Source: CAYSEQ01 sp964430475
Lineage (GTDB): Bacteria; Patescibacteriota; Microgenomatia; UBA8517
Assembly (NCBI GenBank): GCA_964430475.1
Contig: CAYSEQ010000003.1
Location: forward strand, 48,245 to 112,244
Direction of reading: 5' to 3'
Length of the DNA: 64,000 bases
Both the position numbers and the translations under genes were made by a program. Shown here piece by piece: positions 33,979 to 44,058 of this stretch; positions within the stretch are counted from its first letter, which is position 1, and every line of letters begins with the position of its first letter. The notes beneath the pieces are model-generated. The model saw only the letters and a program-made list of their open reading frames with translations. It searched no databases and was not told where the DNA came from.

Positions 33979-35619
33979 TTGGCTATCATGTACGCTTTAA
34001 AGGTTTTTAGAAATCAAATAGGCGAGTTTCTCCTTCTTCTTATTTTTTTTATTTTTTCTTCAATTCTTATGTGGAAAACTTTCAGGATTGACCCCTCCGG
34101 AAACATGCAAATTGCTTCAAAGGCTTGGAGCGATTTTTCTGCCACAATACCTCTCATCAGGTCATTTTCTTTTGGTGATAATTTTCCACCCGAATATCCG
34201 CTGTTTTCTGGACCAGCTATAAAATACCACTTTGTTTTTTTTGCAATTGTAGGATTTTTAGAAAAAATTGGTTTACCCTTGGATTTGGCTTTAAACCTAC
34301 CCAGTAGCATTTCATTCTTCCTACTTCTATCTGCCATTTATTTTTTTGGAAAGATGGTTTTTAAAAGTAAAAGGGTGGCAATTCTTTCTGTCGTTCTTTT
34401 TCTCTTTAATGGATCTTTAGGATTTCTGGAATTTTTTAAAAAAAATCCGCTATCCTACAAGATTATCTGGGAAATTTTAAAAAACAAGGAGTTTACCTCA
34501 TTTGGTCCTTGGGATGGAAAGGTAGTTTCTGCATTTTGGAGTCTTAATATCTTTACAAACCAAAGGCACCTTGCCTTTGCCTATGCAAGTTTTCTCTTTC
34601 TTATTCTTGCAATCTTTAGGTTTTCTCAAAATCCACGAAGGTTTAGCTCTAAGTATATTCTTCTTATGGGAATCCTTACTGGTTTATTTCCCTTCATCCA
34701 CCTTGCTGTATTTGGAATGATGCTTGTAACTTTAATCCTTTCATCTTTAGTCTTTCCTAGAATAAGAAGGATGTTAATAATATCAATTGTAATCTCTATT
34801 CTTTTAGCAACTCCCCAACTTCTTTACATGGGTTTTGAAAGTAAGGGTGGTTTTTTTAAACCCGGATATCTTATTGAGGAGTTAAATTTTTTCAATTTTG
34901 TGAAATATTGGTTTTACAATTTAGGACTAACTTCAATACTTTCACTTTTGGGATTTATACTCCTTGACAAGAACCGTCGTAAGATTTTCATCCCATTTTT
35001 AGCTTTTTTTGTGATGGGAAATCTTTTTCAGTTTACCCCTGCAACTATTGACAACCATAAATTTTTTAATCTTACAGTAATAGGGCTGAATTTCCTAACA
35101 TCCTTTTTTCTCGTCAACCTCTGGAATAAAAAAGTTTGGTTAAGAGCCCTTTTCTTTCCTTCCCTTCTTATCTTAACTTTAACAGGGATCATTGACTTCT
35201 TTCCCATCATAAATGACCGATTAGTAACATTAGAAGATGCCACCAACAATAAAACAGTAAGTTTTATTCTTTATAACACTTCCCCTGATTCCTCATTTTT
35301 AAACGCTTCTTACATTTTTGACCCTGCAAGTTTAGCCGGAAGAAAAATCTACCTTGGTTGGCACTATTTTCCCTGGTCTTTAGGCTACGATACAACCTTT
35401 AGACAAAGACTTATTGAAGAGGTTCTGAACTCCAATGATAAAGCTACAATATGTAATTTCTCAAAATCTGAGAAGATAGACTATCTTGAGGTAAAAAAAC
35501 CAGCGTCTTTACATCATGTTTTTTATAACTACGATTTCTTTAATTCAAATTTTTTTGAGGTGTTTAGAAACGGGGATAACTTCTTTATTTACGACTTAAA
35601 AAAATCCTGTAACTACTAA
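33979..35619 (+). CDS. Polytopic membrane protein, GT-C-like
   Basis: 546 residues with about 10-12 membrane segments and a C-terminal soluble part. The motif SGPAIKYHFVFFAIVGFLEKIGLPLDLALN after a long loop with PPEYPLF is like lipid-linked sugar transferases of GT-C type common in CPR. Catalytic residues are not identified. The start is uncertain: TTG at 33979 or ATG at 33988, and the frame stays open for about 49 codons upstream (from 33832) without an ATG or GTG. It precedes a GT39-like gene and is probably in the same operon. Confidence 0.6.
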   Translation: MAIMYALKVFRNQIGEFLLLLIFFIFSSILMWKTFRIDPSGNMQIASKAWSDFSATIPLIRSFSFGDNFPPEYPLFSGPAIKYHFVFFAIVGFLEKIGLPLDLALNLPSSISFFLLLSAIYFFGKMVFKSKRVAILSVVLFLFNGSLGFLEFFKKNPLSYKIIWEILKNKEFTSFGPWDGKVVSAFWSLNIFTNQRHLAFAYASFLFLILAIFRFSQNPRRFSSKYILLMGILTGLFPFIHLAVFGMMLVTLILSSLVFPRIRRMLIISIVISILLATPQLLYMGFESKGGFFKPGYLIEELNFFNFVKYWFYNLGLTSILSLLGFILLDKNRRKIFIPFLAFFVMGNLFQFTPATIDNHKFFNLTVIGLNFLTSFFLVNLWNKKVWLRALFFPSLLILTLTGIIDFFPIINDRLVTLEDATNNKTVSFILYNTSPDSSFLNASYIFDPASLAGRKIYLGWHYFPWSLGYDTTFRQRLIEEVLNSNDKATICNFSKSEKIDYLEVKKPASLHHVFYNYDFFNSNFFEVFRNGDNFFIYDLKKSCNY

Positions 35620-35647
35620 TTCTAAAAACCGCAATCAAACTATTGAA

Positions 35648-37336
35648 ATGATAAAAATACTTAAAGACAAAAGATTTATTTTGATTTTAATCTTTATTTT
35701 AGCAGCAATATTTAGGCTTTATGGTTTAAACTGGGACGAAAACAACCACCTTCACCCGGACGAGAGATTTCTTACAATGGTTACAACTTCACTTGAATTT
35801 CCCAAAAGTATAAGGGGTTTCCTTGACCCTAAACTTTCAACATTCTCACCCTACAACAAAGGCTACCCCTTTTACGTATACGGGACATTTCCTTTAATAG
35901 TTGTTAAATTTTTTTCTTCCTTCATTCACTTAAACGCGATTCCTTACAATAACATAACCTTAGTCGGAAGAACCATCTCTGCGTTTCTTGATTTGGGTAC
36001 TCTTCTTCTTGTATTTCTAACTGCTTTAAAAATATTCAATAAAGAGATCGCGGTACTAGCTACATTTTTCTATTCCGTCTCTGTCTTTCCTATACAACAA
36101 TCGCATTTTTTTATAGTCGATTCCTTCCTTGTCTTTTTTTCAACCTTAACAATCCTTTTTATTATCTATCTTCTCAAGAACTTTAAAATAATTTATTCGG
36201 CTCTTGCTGGAGTCTTTTTTGGTCTTGCCCTTGCAAGCAAAATTTCAGCCTTAGTTTTACTTCCGACAATAGGACTTTCCTTCGTTTTTCTTTTAGTTTT
36301 TAAGAAAGCGAAGGCATCAAAAATTTTTCTTGCGATCTTGGTATTTTTACTTTTTGGTTACATTTCTTTTCGCCTAACTGATACCAAGACATTTTCCAGC
36401 TCAAATATCTTCAATCCCAGCCTTAACCAACTATTCGTTAATAATTTAAAACAATTAAAATCTTTTGAGGGTAAAGATACTTTCTACCCACCCGCAATCC
36501 AGTGGATTAAGACGAAGCCACTACTTTTCCCATTTAAAAATCTCGTCTTCTGGGGATTAGGTCTTCCGCTTGGTCTTCTAGCCATACTAGGAACTCTTTT
36601 CTCTATCAAAGAATTATTTTTAGCTTTTAGAAGCTTTAATAAATTAACCATCAACCAAGCTTTAGAAATCATCATTCTTTCCTTTGTCCTAATTCTTTTT
36701 CTCTACCAAGGTATGCAGTTTGCAAAGACTATGCGCTATTTTTACCCTATATATCCTTTTTTAAGTATATTTGCGGCAAGGTTTTTCTATCTCCTAACCA
36801 AAAAATTAAAATCACAAGTGGTCTGGGCTCTAAGTTTTCTACTTCTTGTTATTTGGCCGATTTCTTTTATCCAAATATACACTAGGCCCCACACCCGTAT
36901 CTTAGCGAGCAAGTGGATTTACGAAAATATCCCTCCTGGATCTACTCTTTCTTGTGAATATTGGGACGATTGTCTTCCGCTGTCTTTTGTTAAACAAGAC
37001 TCAGCAATCTTCTTCAAGACCGAGACATTGCACCTTTTTGAACCTGATACTCCAGAAAAATGGGAGAAAATAAACCGACAACTTGAGAAAATTGATTATT
37101 TAATTTTGTCCTCAAATCGTCTCTGGGGTACTATACCTAAGGTTCCAGAAAAATACCCTATCACCTCTGAATTCTACCAAAAACTTTTTGCAGAAGAACT
37201 TCAATTTAATAAAGTGGCAGAATTTACTTCTTATCCAACAGTTCCAATTCTTAATTTATCAATAAATGATCTCTCCGCGGAGGAGACTTTCACTGTTTAT
37301 GACCATCCGAAAGTAATTATTTTTAAAAAAAGATAG
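35648..37336 (+). CDS. GT39-like (PMT/ArnT family) glycosyltransferase
   Basis: 562 residues with about 12 membrane segments. The first extracytoplasmic loop has NWDENNHLHPDERFL (residues about 27-41), with the Asp/Glu expected for polyprenyl-phosphate-sugar-dependent protein or lipid mannosyltransferases of GT39. The C-terminal third is soluble. It would move a sugar from a lipid carrier to an exported protein or glycan. It is 28 nt after the previous gene, with both pointing to protein or cell-wall glycosylation. Donor and acceptor are unknown. Confidence 0.75.
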   Translation: MIKILKDKRFILILIFILAAIFRLYGLNWDENNHLHPDERFLTMVTTSLEFPKSIRGFLDPKLSTFSPYNKGYPFYVYGTFPLIVVKFFSSFIHLNAIPYNNITLVGRTISAFLDLGTLLLVFLTALKIFNKEIAVLATFFYSVSVFPIQQSHFFIVDSFLVFFSTLTILFIIYLLKNFKIIYSALAGVFFGLALASKISALVLLPTIGLSFVFLLVFKKAKASKIFLAILVFLLFGYISFRLTDTKTFSSSNIFNPSLNQLFVNNLKQLKSFEGKDTFYPPAIQWIKTKPLLFPFKNLVFWGLGLPLGLLAILGTLFSIKELFLAFRSFNKLTINQALEIIILSFVLILFLYQGMQFAKTMRYFYPIYPFLSIFAARFFYLLTKKLKSQVVWALSFLLLVIWPISFIQIYTRPHTRILASKWIYENIPPGSTLSCEYWDDCLPLSFVKQDSAIFFKTETLHLFEPDTPEKWEKINRQLEKIDYLILSSNRLWGTIPKVPEKYPITSEFYQKLFAEELQFNKVAEFTSYPTVPILNLSINDLSAEETFTVYDHPKVIIFKKR

Positions 37337-37337
37337 G

Positions 37338-38174
37338 CTATTTCGCCGCCTTGACTATAATATTCACACTTGAATAATTGAAATTTTTACCTTCGTTTAA
37401 GCGATCAATCAACTTTATAGGCATCAAAAGAATTTTGGAAAGACTTGAGGTATCCTCGGTATCACCAAATGAGAATCTGTCAAAATCTTTCATTAACCCC
37501 AGCTCAACAAGATTCTTTCCCAATCCGTAAAGAATAAAATGCGAAAAAGGAAAGCAAAAATAAGTTGTCTTTATGACCTTTCTAATTCTAAATCCTGCTT
37601 TGATTAATTTATTAGTTAAAAGATCTCCATCGTACAAACGGATATGGTCTGCCCAAATTCCTGCAAGCCACCAAATATTTGAGGGGACATGAAAACCAAA
37701 CACTCTCTCCAATATCCAATTTAAAGGGTCCCATAAAAAGGGGTAGTTCTTGTTTGGCACTGTTACTATCACCAAACCTCCGGGTTTTAATACTCTATAA
37801 ATTTCAGAAATAGCTTTTTCATCGTCTTCAATATGTTCTAAAATCTCGCTTGCTATTATTCTATCGAAAAAAGCGTCTCTAAAGGGAAGGTGGAGAACAC
37901 TTGATTTTAAAAATTTTACATTCAAACCCCTACTTATCCTTTTGGCTTGTAATAAATATCTATTATCTATGTCTACACCAAAAATCTTTAAGTTCGGCCA
38001 GATGGTTTTTAGAACCTTTACATAAAACCCCCTGCCGCATCCTGCGTCCAAAACCTTCTCATCTCCCCTTAAGTCCAAACTCTTAAAAATAATTCTTGCC
38101 CGCCTTGCAAAAGCAGGATCGGCTTCTTTCTGAAGCAGTCTTTCAAGCTTAGAAACTTCCTTTCCTCTCAACAT
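37338..38174 (-). CDS. Class I SAM-dependent methyltransferase
   Basis: 278 residues with the SAM motif VLDAGCGRGFYVKVL (about 39-53), then FGVDIDNRYL, DRIIASEILEHIEDDEKAISEIYRVLKPGGLVIVTVPNKNYPFLW, typical of Rossmann-fold methyltransferases that act on small molecules or glycolipids. The last 80 residues are less typical. Its start overlaps the HAD gene by 26 nt, so the two probably share a transcript. The substrate is unknown; glycan or lipid methylation would fit the neighbours. Confidence 0.8.
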   Translation of the reverse strand: MLRGKEVSKLERLLQKEADPAFARRARIIFKSLDLRGDEKVLDAGCGRGFYVKVLKTIWPNLKIFGVDIDNRYLLQAKRISRGLNVKFLKSSVLHLPFRDAFFDRIIASEILEHIEDDEKAISEIYRVLKPGGLVIVTVPNKNYPFLWDPLNWILERVFGFHVPSNIWWLAGIWADHIRLYDGDLLTNKLIKAGFRIRKVIKTTYFCFPFSHFILYGLGKNLVELGLMKDFDRFSFGDTEDTSSLSKILLMPIKLIDRLNEGKNFNYSSVNIIVKAAK

Positions 38175-38664
38175 GTATTAATTCAACATTTCTCAAACGC
38201 CTTTTAAGGTAGTTAAGAAGCGGGAGGTCATCGTCGATAAATAAATCTAATTTAAGCTCTTTTATCATTCTTTCTTTAAATAAATGGGGTTGTTCGTCAT
38301 TGGAATTTATATAAATTTTTTCAAAAAAACCACCTAAATGATAGAATTTGAACCACTCTCGAGTTCTTTTTTCTAAAAAAGAATATCTAGACGAGACAAC
38401 GAAGATCTTATATTTCTTGCTCTTATAAAGTTCTTTAATAATTTTAACATTTTCTTCTATTGGTGGTCTAAAAAGGGGGTGGTGGCTCAATACTCTAATC
38501 GTTTTTTCAAGCCTAGATGCCGGATACCGATAGGCTAATTTCCTATTTTTGCTGTTCTTTCTTACCAACATCTCCAAAAGAAATTTCGGAACTAAGGGGG
38601 GTTTATCAATAATCACCCCATCCAGATCAAATCCTATCCTAATCAATTTTTTCTTTCTTTTCAC
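38149..38664 (-). CDS. HAD-superfamily phosphatase-like protein
   Basis: 171 residues with FDLDGVIID (12-20), supplying the nucleophile Asp13 and Asp15, and a second motif FVVSSR and a late acidic motif LFIDDDLP. Typical of short HAD phosphatases (deoxyribonucleotidase-like); the substrate is unknown. It starts with GTG at 38664; a TATAAT box (38679-38674) ends 9 nt before it, so the mRNA could be leaderless. It overlaps the methyltransferase gene. Confidence 0.75.
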   Translation of the reverse strand: MKRKKKLIRIGFDLDGVIIDKPPLVPKFLLEMLVRKNSKNRKLAYRYPASRLEKTIRVLSHHPLFRPPIEENVKIIKELYKSKKYKIFVVSSRYSFLEKRTREWFKFYHLGGFFEKIYINSNDEQPHLFKERMIKELKLDLFIDDDLPLLNYLKRRLRNVELIHVERKGSF

Positions 38665-38673
38665 TAATTCAAG

Positions 38674-38679
38674 ATTATA
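38674..38679 (-). promoter_or_regulatory. TATAAT box of HAD-methyltransferase pair
   Basis: On the minus strand a perfect TATAAT followed by 9 nt and the GTG start. No good -35. A start at the usual distance would leave about 2-3 nt of leader. Confidence 0.5.
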
Positions 38680-38701
38680 CTTTTTTTACCGATAGTTTCC
38701 A

Positions 38702-38731
38702 TTGACACACCTAGACCTTAAAATTTATGAT
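38702..38731 (+). promoter_or_regulatory. Promoter of DUF2298 gene, nearly leaderless
   Basis: TTGACA (38702-38707), 18 nt, TATGAT (38726-38731), then only 8 nt to the ATG at 38740. A start 6-7 nt after the -10 would give an almost leaderless mRNA, and no Shine-Dalgarno sequence precedes the ATG. It is divergent from the HAD promoter. Confidence 0.65.
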
Positions 38732-38739
38732 TAAAAGTT

Positions 38740-40848
38740 ATGCTTGGCCAAGACCTTATTAGCATCGCAAAGTGGTGGGTAATGCTTTTTACACTAGGAT
38801 TAATTTTTATTCCACTAAGCTATCTAATCTTTAAAAAATTTACAGATATTGGATATGCATTCTCCAAAATAATAGCGATTCTTGTGCCCTCTTATGTCTT
38901 GTTTCTTCTCTCAGCACTTAAAATTCTTCCTTTTGAAAGATTCTCAATCTTTTCAATCATCTTTGTCTTCCTTCTATTAAACATCAAAATATTACTTAAA
39001 AAAAATAGAGAGATTTTTAATGCGCTAAGAAAAAGTATTAAATTTATTATCTTCCAAGAACTTTTCTTCACTCTAGGATTTGTATTTTGGTCGTTTGTAA
39101 GAACGCATCAACCTGATATAAACGGCCTTGAAAAATTCATGGACTATGGTTTTATTAACTCAATACTCCGGACGCGTTTTCTTCCTCCTCAAGATATGTG
39201 GTTTGCCGGAAAACCTATCAATTATTACTGGTTTGGCCACTTAGTGACTTCCACACTAACAAGGTTATCGGAGATTCCTCAAAGCATTACTTACAATCTT
39301 ATGCTTGCAACAATCCTTGGATTTACCCTTTCCTGTACTTTCTCAATTGTGACGACACTTATTAAAAACCTAGAAAGCATCAAAAACCCAAAGGCAGTCA
39401 TTGTAGGGGGCCTTATTTCTTCAATCCTTCTTACCTTCGCAGGAAATTTTCACACTCCTTTATATGCCCTAAAAGAGGGGAAAGAAAAATACTGGTATCC
39501 TGATGCTACACGGTTTATCGGTTATCATCCGGAAACCAACGACAAAACCATTCATGAGTTCCCTATTTATTCTTTCGTTGTTTCAGACCTTCATCCTCAT
39601 CTTCTTAACCTACCCTTTGTGCTTTTGTATATTGCTCTTTTAGCCAATCTCGCACTATATCAACAAGGTACTAGACAATATTTAAAATTTAAATTGCCTA
39701 AAAATTTAGTTGTTTTGAACTTAATAAAAGGAACCCCTTCTAAATTTATAAACATTATTTTGGAAACTTTACCATTAGGATTTCTCCTTGGAGTTTTCTT
39801 TATGACTAATACTTGGGACTTCGGAAATTACCTTATAGTTACTTTTTTAGTCTTATTAATCTTTTCTATAAGAAAGGTCAACATTCGTTCGCTCTACGAG
39901 GTTATTGCCCGAACTATTTTAATAATCTTTATAGGAGTTTTAACTTCGCTACCTTTTCTACTAAATTTCGAGTCAATTGCAAAAGGGATAGGATTCGTCA
40001 TGGCGAGAACCCCTATATGGCAACTCGCCATTCTTTGGGGCTTTCCCGCAATTTTAACCTTAATCTTTTTATTCACAATTAAAAATTATAGAAATCTAGA
40101 AGACATGAATTCATCCGATCTCTTCGTTATATCGCTTTTAATATCCTCTTGGCTTCTCATTCTTCTACCCGAGGTTTTCTATGTTAAAGACATCTACATC
40201 GCCTCCTATCACCGTGCAAATACCATGTTTAAGTTAACCTACCAAGCTTTTGTAATGTTTTACCTCTCAAGTGGATATATCTTCGTAAAGACAATTAATG
40301 AGCTAAAAGTAAATTTCCTAAAAATTCTGGCAGCGCTGCTTTTTTCAATTCTCAGTTCATCAATACTTTGGTACGCACAATTTGCTATAAACTCCTATTA
40401 TGGAAAATTAAAAATCTACTATGGACTCGATGGAGAAGGTTGGTTATCTAAAAGATATCCTGATACCTATAATCTTATTTCCTGGTTTAGAGAAAATGTT
40501 AAAAATCAGCCGACAATCCTAGAAGCACCCGGGGATTCCTACACCGAATTTAATGTCATTTCTTCTTATACAGGCTTACCTACACCTTCAGGATGGTTTG
40601 TACATGAATGGCTCTGGAGAGGATCACCTGAGATTCCAGCAGAAAGGATAAAAGATATCCAACAAATTTACACCTCAAAAGATAAAGAATTAACCAAGAA
40701 CCTTTTAAAAAAATACAACATTGAGTATGTTATTGTAGGACCTTTTGAATATCAAAAATTTCCTACTCTTGATTTAGATAAATTTTCTCAAATTGGAGAA
40801 GTGGTCTTTAGTTCTCAAACAACTAGCGTATACAAAATTTTGTTTTAA
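38740..40848 (+). CDS. DUF2298 (Chlor_Arch_YYY) polytopic membrane protein
   Basis: 702 residues, about 14 membrane segments. The region FWSFVRTHQPDINGLEKFMDYGFINSILR ... DMWFAGKPINYYWFGHLVTS (about 112-170) is the signature of the DUF2298/Chlor_Arch_YYY family, found in Chloroflexi, archaea and CPR and likely a GT-C fold glycosyltransferase. The last 150 residues are extracytoplasmic. It lies between two minus-strand genes and has its own promoter. The substrate is unknown. Confidence 0.8.
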   Translation: MLGQDLISIAKWWVMLFTLGLIFIPLSYLIFKKFTDIGYAFSKIIAILVPSYVLFLLSALKILPFERFSIFSIIFVFLLLNIKILLKKNREIFNALRKSIKFIIFQELFFTLGFVFWSFVRTHQPDINGLEKFMDYGFINSILRTRFLPPQDMWFAGKPINYYWFGHLVTSTLTRLSEIPQSITYNLMLATILGFTLSCTFSIVTTLIKNLESIKNPKAVIVGGLISSILLTFAGNFHTPLYALKEGKEKYWYPDATRFIGYHPETNDKTIHEFPIYSFVVSDLHPHLLNLPFVLLYIALLANLALYQQGTRQYLKFKLPKNLVVLNLIKGTPSKFINIILETLPLGFLLGVFFMTNTWDFGNYLIVTFLVLLIFSIRKVNIRSLYEVIARTILIIFIGVLTSLPFLLNFESIAKGIGFVMARTPIWQLAILWGFPAILTLIFLFTIKNYRNLEDMNSSDLFVISLLISSWLLILLPEVFYVKDIYIASYHRANTMFKLTYQAFVMFYLSSGYIFVKTINELKVNFLKILAALLFSILSSSILWYAQFAINSYYGKLKIYYGLDGEGWLSKRYPDTYNLISWFRENVKNQPTILEAPGDSYTEFNVISSYTGLPTPSGWFVHEWLWRGSPEIPAERIKDIQQIYTSKDKELTKNLLKKYNIEYVIVGPFEYQKFPTLDLDKFSQIGEVVFSSQTTSVYKILF

Positions 40849-41934
40849 TTAGCTACATTCTCCCTCATTTAAAAAGCAATTCACCCATCTGTGTATTTCA
40901 TCCCAATTTTCATTTTTCGGAATAAATACATACAAATTATCGTATTTTGGAGACTCAGGAGGATTCACCAAAAGATTTTCTGGCAAAACCTGAGATGAAA
41001 TTCTATCTCCGGTCTCAAATATTAGTCTGGCAAGAATAGCAGCAGAAGAAGGATTTAAATCTGTCTCAACCATCTGGAGTATAATTTCTTTTAAACCTAA
41101 GATTTTTTTAGGCGAAAGCAATATCTGTCTTGAAAGCACTTTCTTTTTAATCGCCATTATTACCTTCTGTTGGCGTGCAGCTCTAGCAAAATCTGTACCT
41201 TCCTCACCTTCAGCATTTCTTGAACGCACAAATTTTAGAGCTTTTTCTCCATCCATAAATTGCAAACCAGCATTAAAAACTACAGTCTCGTAGCGACACT
41301 TAAATTCAGGATCTCCTCCACATAAATCGTTTTCTTTCCCTTCAATGGGATATTTTTTATCAACAAAATCCCTCTCAACATTCACTTCTATACCACCTAG
41401 CGCATTTATAATCTCCTTAAAACCTGAAAAATCAACCACGATTCCATAGTGTATAGGCTGACCAACAATCTCCTCAACTGTCGCTTTAGCCAATAAAAGC
41501 CCTCCGTTTTTTTGTCTTTGATTTCCCCAATAATAGACACTATTTAGCTTTGTTCTAAGATCAGGTAGCCAAATATCTCTTGGTATGGATATAAGCGCTA
41601 GTGAGGGTTTATTATGTTGTACTGAAACAAAAATGATCGTATCTGTTAAATCCGGAGCTTCATGTCCTTTCCCACCTTTCCCCAAAATCAAAAGGTTAGT
41701 TCTACCATCGAAAGACTTAATTTTGGACATGGGTCTAAAAACAAAATCCCTGGCAAGACCCAAGTAAAAGCCGACTTCGGTTTTTTTGATTACATTTCCT
41801 GTAAACACAACAAGAAGGTAAAAAACTATCAAAAATGACCCAATAATCATTCCTCGCAAGAACCAGATATGCTTTAGAATTTTTCTTTTTAATCTAGAAA
41901 AAACTAGTCGAGTCTTTAAAGAGATTTTAAACAT
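40849..41934 (-). CDS. LytR-CpsA-Psr (LCP) family protein
   Basis: Likely phosphotransferase that attaches glycans to peptidoglycan or a membrane-bound acceptor. It has an N-terminal membrane helix (about 25-48 from the ATG) and an extracytoplasmic LCP domain with TNLLILGKGGKGHE, DLTDTIIFV, LALISIPRDIWL (the Arg that binds polyprenyl phosphate), GGIEVNVERDFVD and ALKFVRSRNAEGEEGTDFARAARQQ. A later, unusual hydrophilic tail ends with a Cys (NEGECS). The ATG at 41934 is chosen; TTG at 41973 is possible. Its stop ends next to the DUF2298 stop. A paralog is at 56041-57141. Confidence 0.88.
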   Translation of the reverse strand: MFKISLKTRLVFSRLKRKILKHIWFLRGMIIGSFLIVFYLLVVFTGNVIKKTEVGFYLGLARDFVFRPMSKIKSFDGRTNLLILGKGGKGHEAPDLTDTIIFVSVQHNKPSLALISIPRDIWLPDLRTKLNSVYYWGNQRQKNGGLLLAKATVEEIVGQPIHYGIVVDFSGFKEIINALGGIEVNVERDFVDKKYPIEGKENDLCGGDPEFKCRYETVVFNAGLQFMDGEKALKFVRSRNAEGEEGTDFARAARQQKVIMAIKKKVLSRQILLSPKKILGLKEIILQMVETDLNPSSAAILARLIFETGDRISSQVLPENLLVNPPESPKYDNLYVFIPKNENWDEIHRWVNCFLNEGECS

Positions 41935-42042
41935 AAAAAAACCTTGCTTATACGATTTTACATTTAGCCTCAAGAGAGTGTTAAAATTATAACTCAGGAT
42001 CTTTTTAAGGAAATAGACAATTTTCCTTGTTCAAATTTCTCT

Positions 42043-43974
42043 ATGAACACCTTTAGAAACAAACAGGCCTCTTCATCTAATTCTAGCAACTTCTTACTAA
42101 AAGGGCTTAACAAGCAGCAAAAAGAGGCGGTTATCTATCCAGGAGGTCTACTTCTCGTCTTGGCAGGTGCTGGAAGTGGAAAAACAAAAGTCCTGACTCA
42201 CAGAGTTGCCTGGCTTCTTTCCCAAAAGAAAGTTCGTCCTGAAAATCTTTTACTCTTGACCTTTACGAATAAAGCAGCAGGCGAAATGCAGGAAAGAATA
42301 CTCCATTTAACCAAGGAAGCTCCTAATTTTAGCGGAACCTTCCATTCTTTCTGTGTAAAAATACTCAGACAAGACGGAGAAAAAATTGGCATCCCCAGAC
42401 ATTTCCTTATCTACGATGAAGAAGACACTAAAGAAGTAATCAAAGAGGCTATTTCTAAATTGAACCTCCCATTAGAAAGATACAACCCCTCCAGTGTTCT
42501 TTCTCAAATTACAGAGGCTAAAAATCAAATACTTACACCATTACAATACGCTGAAGTCATTAATAATGAATGGCAAGAAAAGATATTCAAAATTTGGCTT
42601 GAATATGAAAGGCTTCTGAGAGCTGTCAACGCCTTGGATTTTGACGACCTTTTACTTAAAACATCACAACTTTTCGATTCAAATCCCAAAACCCTAGAAA
42701 AGTGGCAAAATATTCTAACTCATGTCTTTGTCGACGAATGGCAAGATACCAATAAGGTACAGTATCAAATTGTTAAAAGATTAGTCTTTAATAACAAAAA
42801 CTTAACAGTAGTAGGTGATGCCTCTCAAAGCATATACTCGTGGAGGGGCGCTGACTTTAGAAACTTAACCTACCTCGTAAACGATTTTCCGGAAATAAAA
42901 ATAATCAATCTAGAACAAAACTATCGCTCAACACAGATAATCCTTGATGCAGCAAATTCTGTAATCAAAAAAAATACCCAACATCCAATCCTTTATCTTT
43001 GGACTAACAAAAAGGGAGGAGAAAAAATAAAGATCTATCGTGCGAATAGCGAGTTAGACGAAGCAAATTTTGTAATTAATGAAATCAGGAGATTAAAGGA
43101 TTACGAGATGCTAAATTACACTAATATAGCAGTGCTTTATCGCACAAATGCACAATCGCGTGTACTCGAGGAGGCTTTTCTTCATGCAGGAATTCCCTAT
43201 ACATTAGTCGGTGGAATTAAGTTCTACTCTCGCAAAGAAATCAAAGATGTCATCTCCTACATAAGACTCCTTGTCAACCCTCAAGATTTGGTCTCGAAAA
43301 AAAGAGTGGAAAAATTAGGTATCAAAAAATTTAGAAAATTTAAAGACCTAGAAAAAGAACTGCCCGAAAATTGGAAGGAGAAATTAAATACCCTAGAGAT
43401 TATGGATAAAGTCTTACAAAAAACAGATTATTTATCAAAATACCAAAAAGAAACTGAAGAAAACCTAGCAAGGCTTGAAAATATAAAAGAATTAAGAAGT
43501 GTTGCAACCGAATTTCCAAATATAGTCGAATTTCTAGAAAATGTCGCTTTGATCGAAGCAGAGCAAGACGAATCTGGAAAGATCCATAACCGGGACAACA
43601 TCTATATTAAATCTCAAGATGAAAGAGTGTCTCTTATGACGCTTCATGCAGCAAAAGGCTTAGAATTCTCTGTTGTTTTTATCGTGGGTATGGAAGAAGG
43701 TCTTTTTCCACACTCCAGAAGTACTTTTGATATAAATGGATTGGAGGAAGAAAGAAGGCTAGCTTACGTTGGTATAACTAGAGCAAAAGACCGTCTTTAT
43801 CTAACTTATTCCTCTCGTCGTCTATTCTTTGGACAACGCACATCCAACCCTCCCAGCAGGTTCATAATTGACATCCCGGAGGAACTTCTCGAGAGTGTAG
43901 AGAATGCGTCCTTTAACATAGGGCAAGCCCTTGGTGAGACTATAGATGAATCCGAGGACATAGTAAATTTTTAG
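42043..43974 (+). CDS. UvrD/PcrA-type superfamily 1 DNA helicase
   Basis: 3'-5' helicase for repair or rolling-circle-type unwinding. The 643 residues have Walker A GAGSGKT (about 41-48), VFVDEWQDTN (motif II), VGDASQSIYSWRGAD (III), QNYRST (IV), LMTLHAAKGLEF (V) and VGITRAKDRL (VI). The 1A-2A core is whole; domain 2B and the C-terminal tail are shorter than in PcrA. It is alone on the plus strand before the FemAB genes. UvrD and PcrA cannot be told apart here. Confidence 0.92.
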   Translation: MNTFRNKQASSSNSSNFLLKGLNKQQKEAVIYPGGLLLVLAGAGSGKTKVLTHRVAWLLSQKKVRPENLLLLTFTNKAAGEMQERILHLTKEAPNFSGTFHSFCVKILRQDGEKIGIPRHFLIYDEEDTKEVIKEAISKLNLPLERYNPSSVLSQITEAKNQILTPLQYAEVINNEWQEKIFKIWLEYERLLRAVNALDFDDLLLKTSQLFDSNPKTLEKWQNILTHVFVDEWQDTNKVQYQIVKRLVFNNKNLTVVGDASQSIYSWRGADFRNLTYLVNDFPEIKIINLEQNYRSTQIILDAANSVIKKNTQHPILYLWTNKKGGEKIKIYRANSELDEANFVINEIRRLKDYEMLNYTNIAVLYRTNAQSRVLEEAFLHAGIPYTLVGGIKFYSRKEIKDVISYIRLLVNPQDLVSKKRVEKLGIKKFRKFKDLEKELPENWKEKLNTLEIMDKVLQKTDYLSKYQKETEENLARLENIKELRSVATEFPNIVEFLENVALIEAEQDESGKIHNRDNIYIKSQDERVSLMTLHAAKGLEFSVVFIVGMEEGLFPHSRSTFDINGLEEERRLAYVGITRAKDRLYLTYSSRRLFFGQRTSNPPSRFIIDIPEELLESVENASFNIGQALGETIDESEDIVNF

Positions 43975-44058
43975 ATAATAAAAATATCGACTTTGACGAT
44001 AGGGCAACAATGTTTTTTAAAGTGTAAATTAATAGGTTATAATCTTAAACTATAATTC

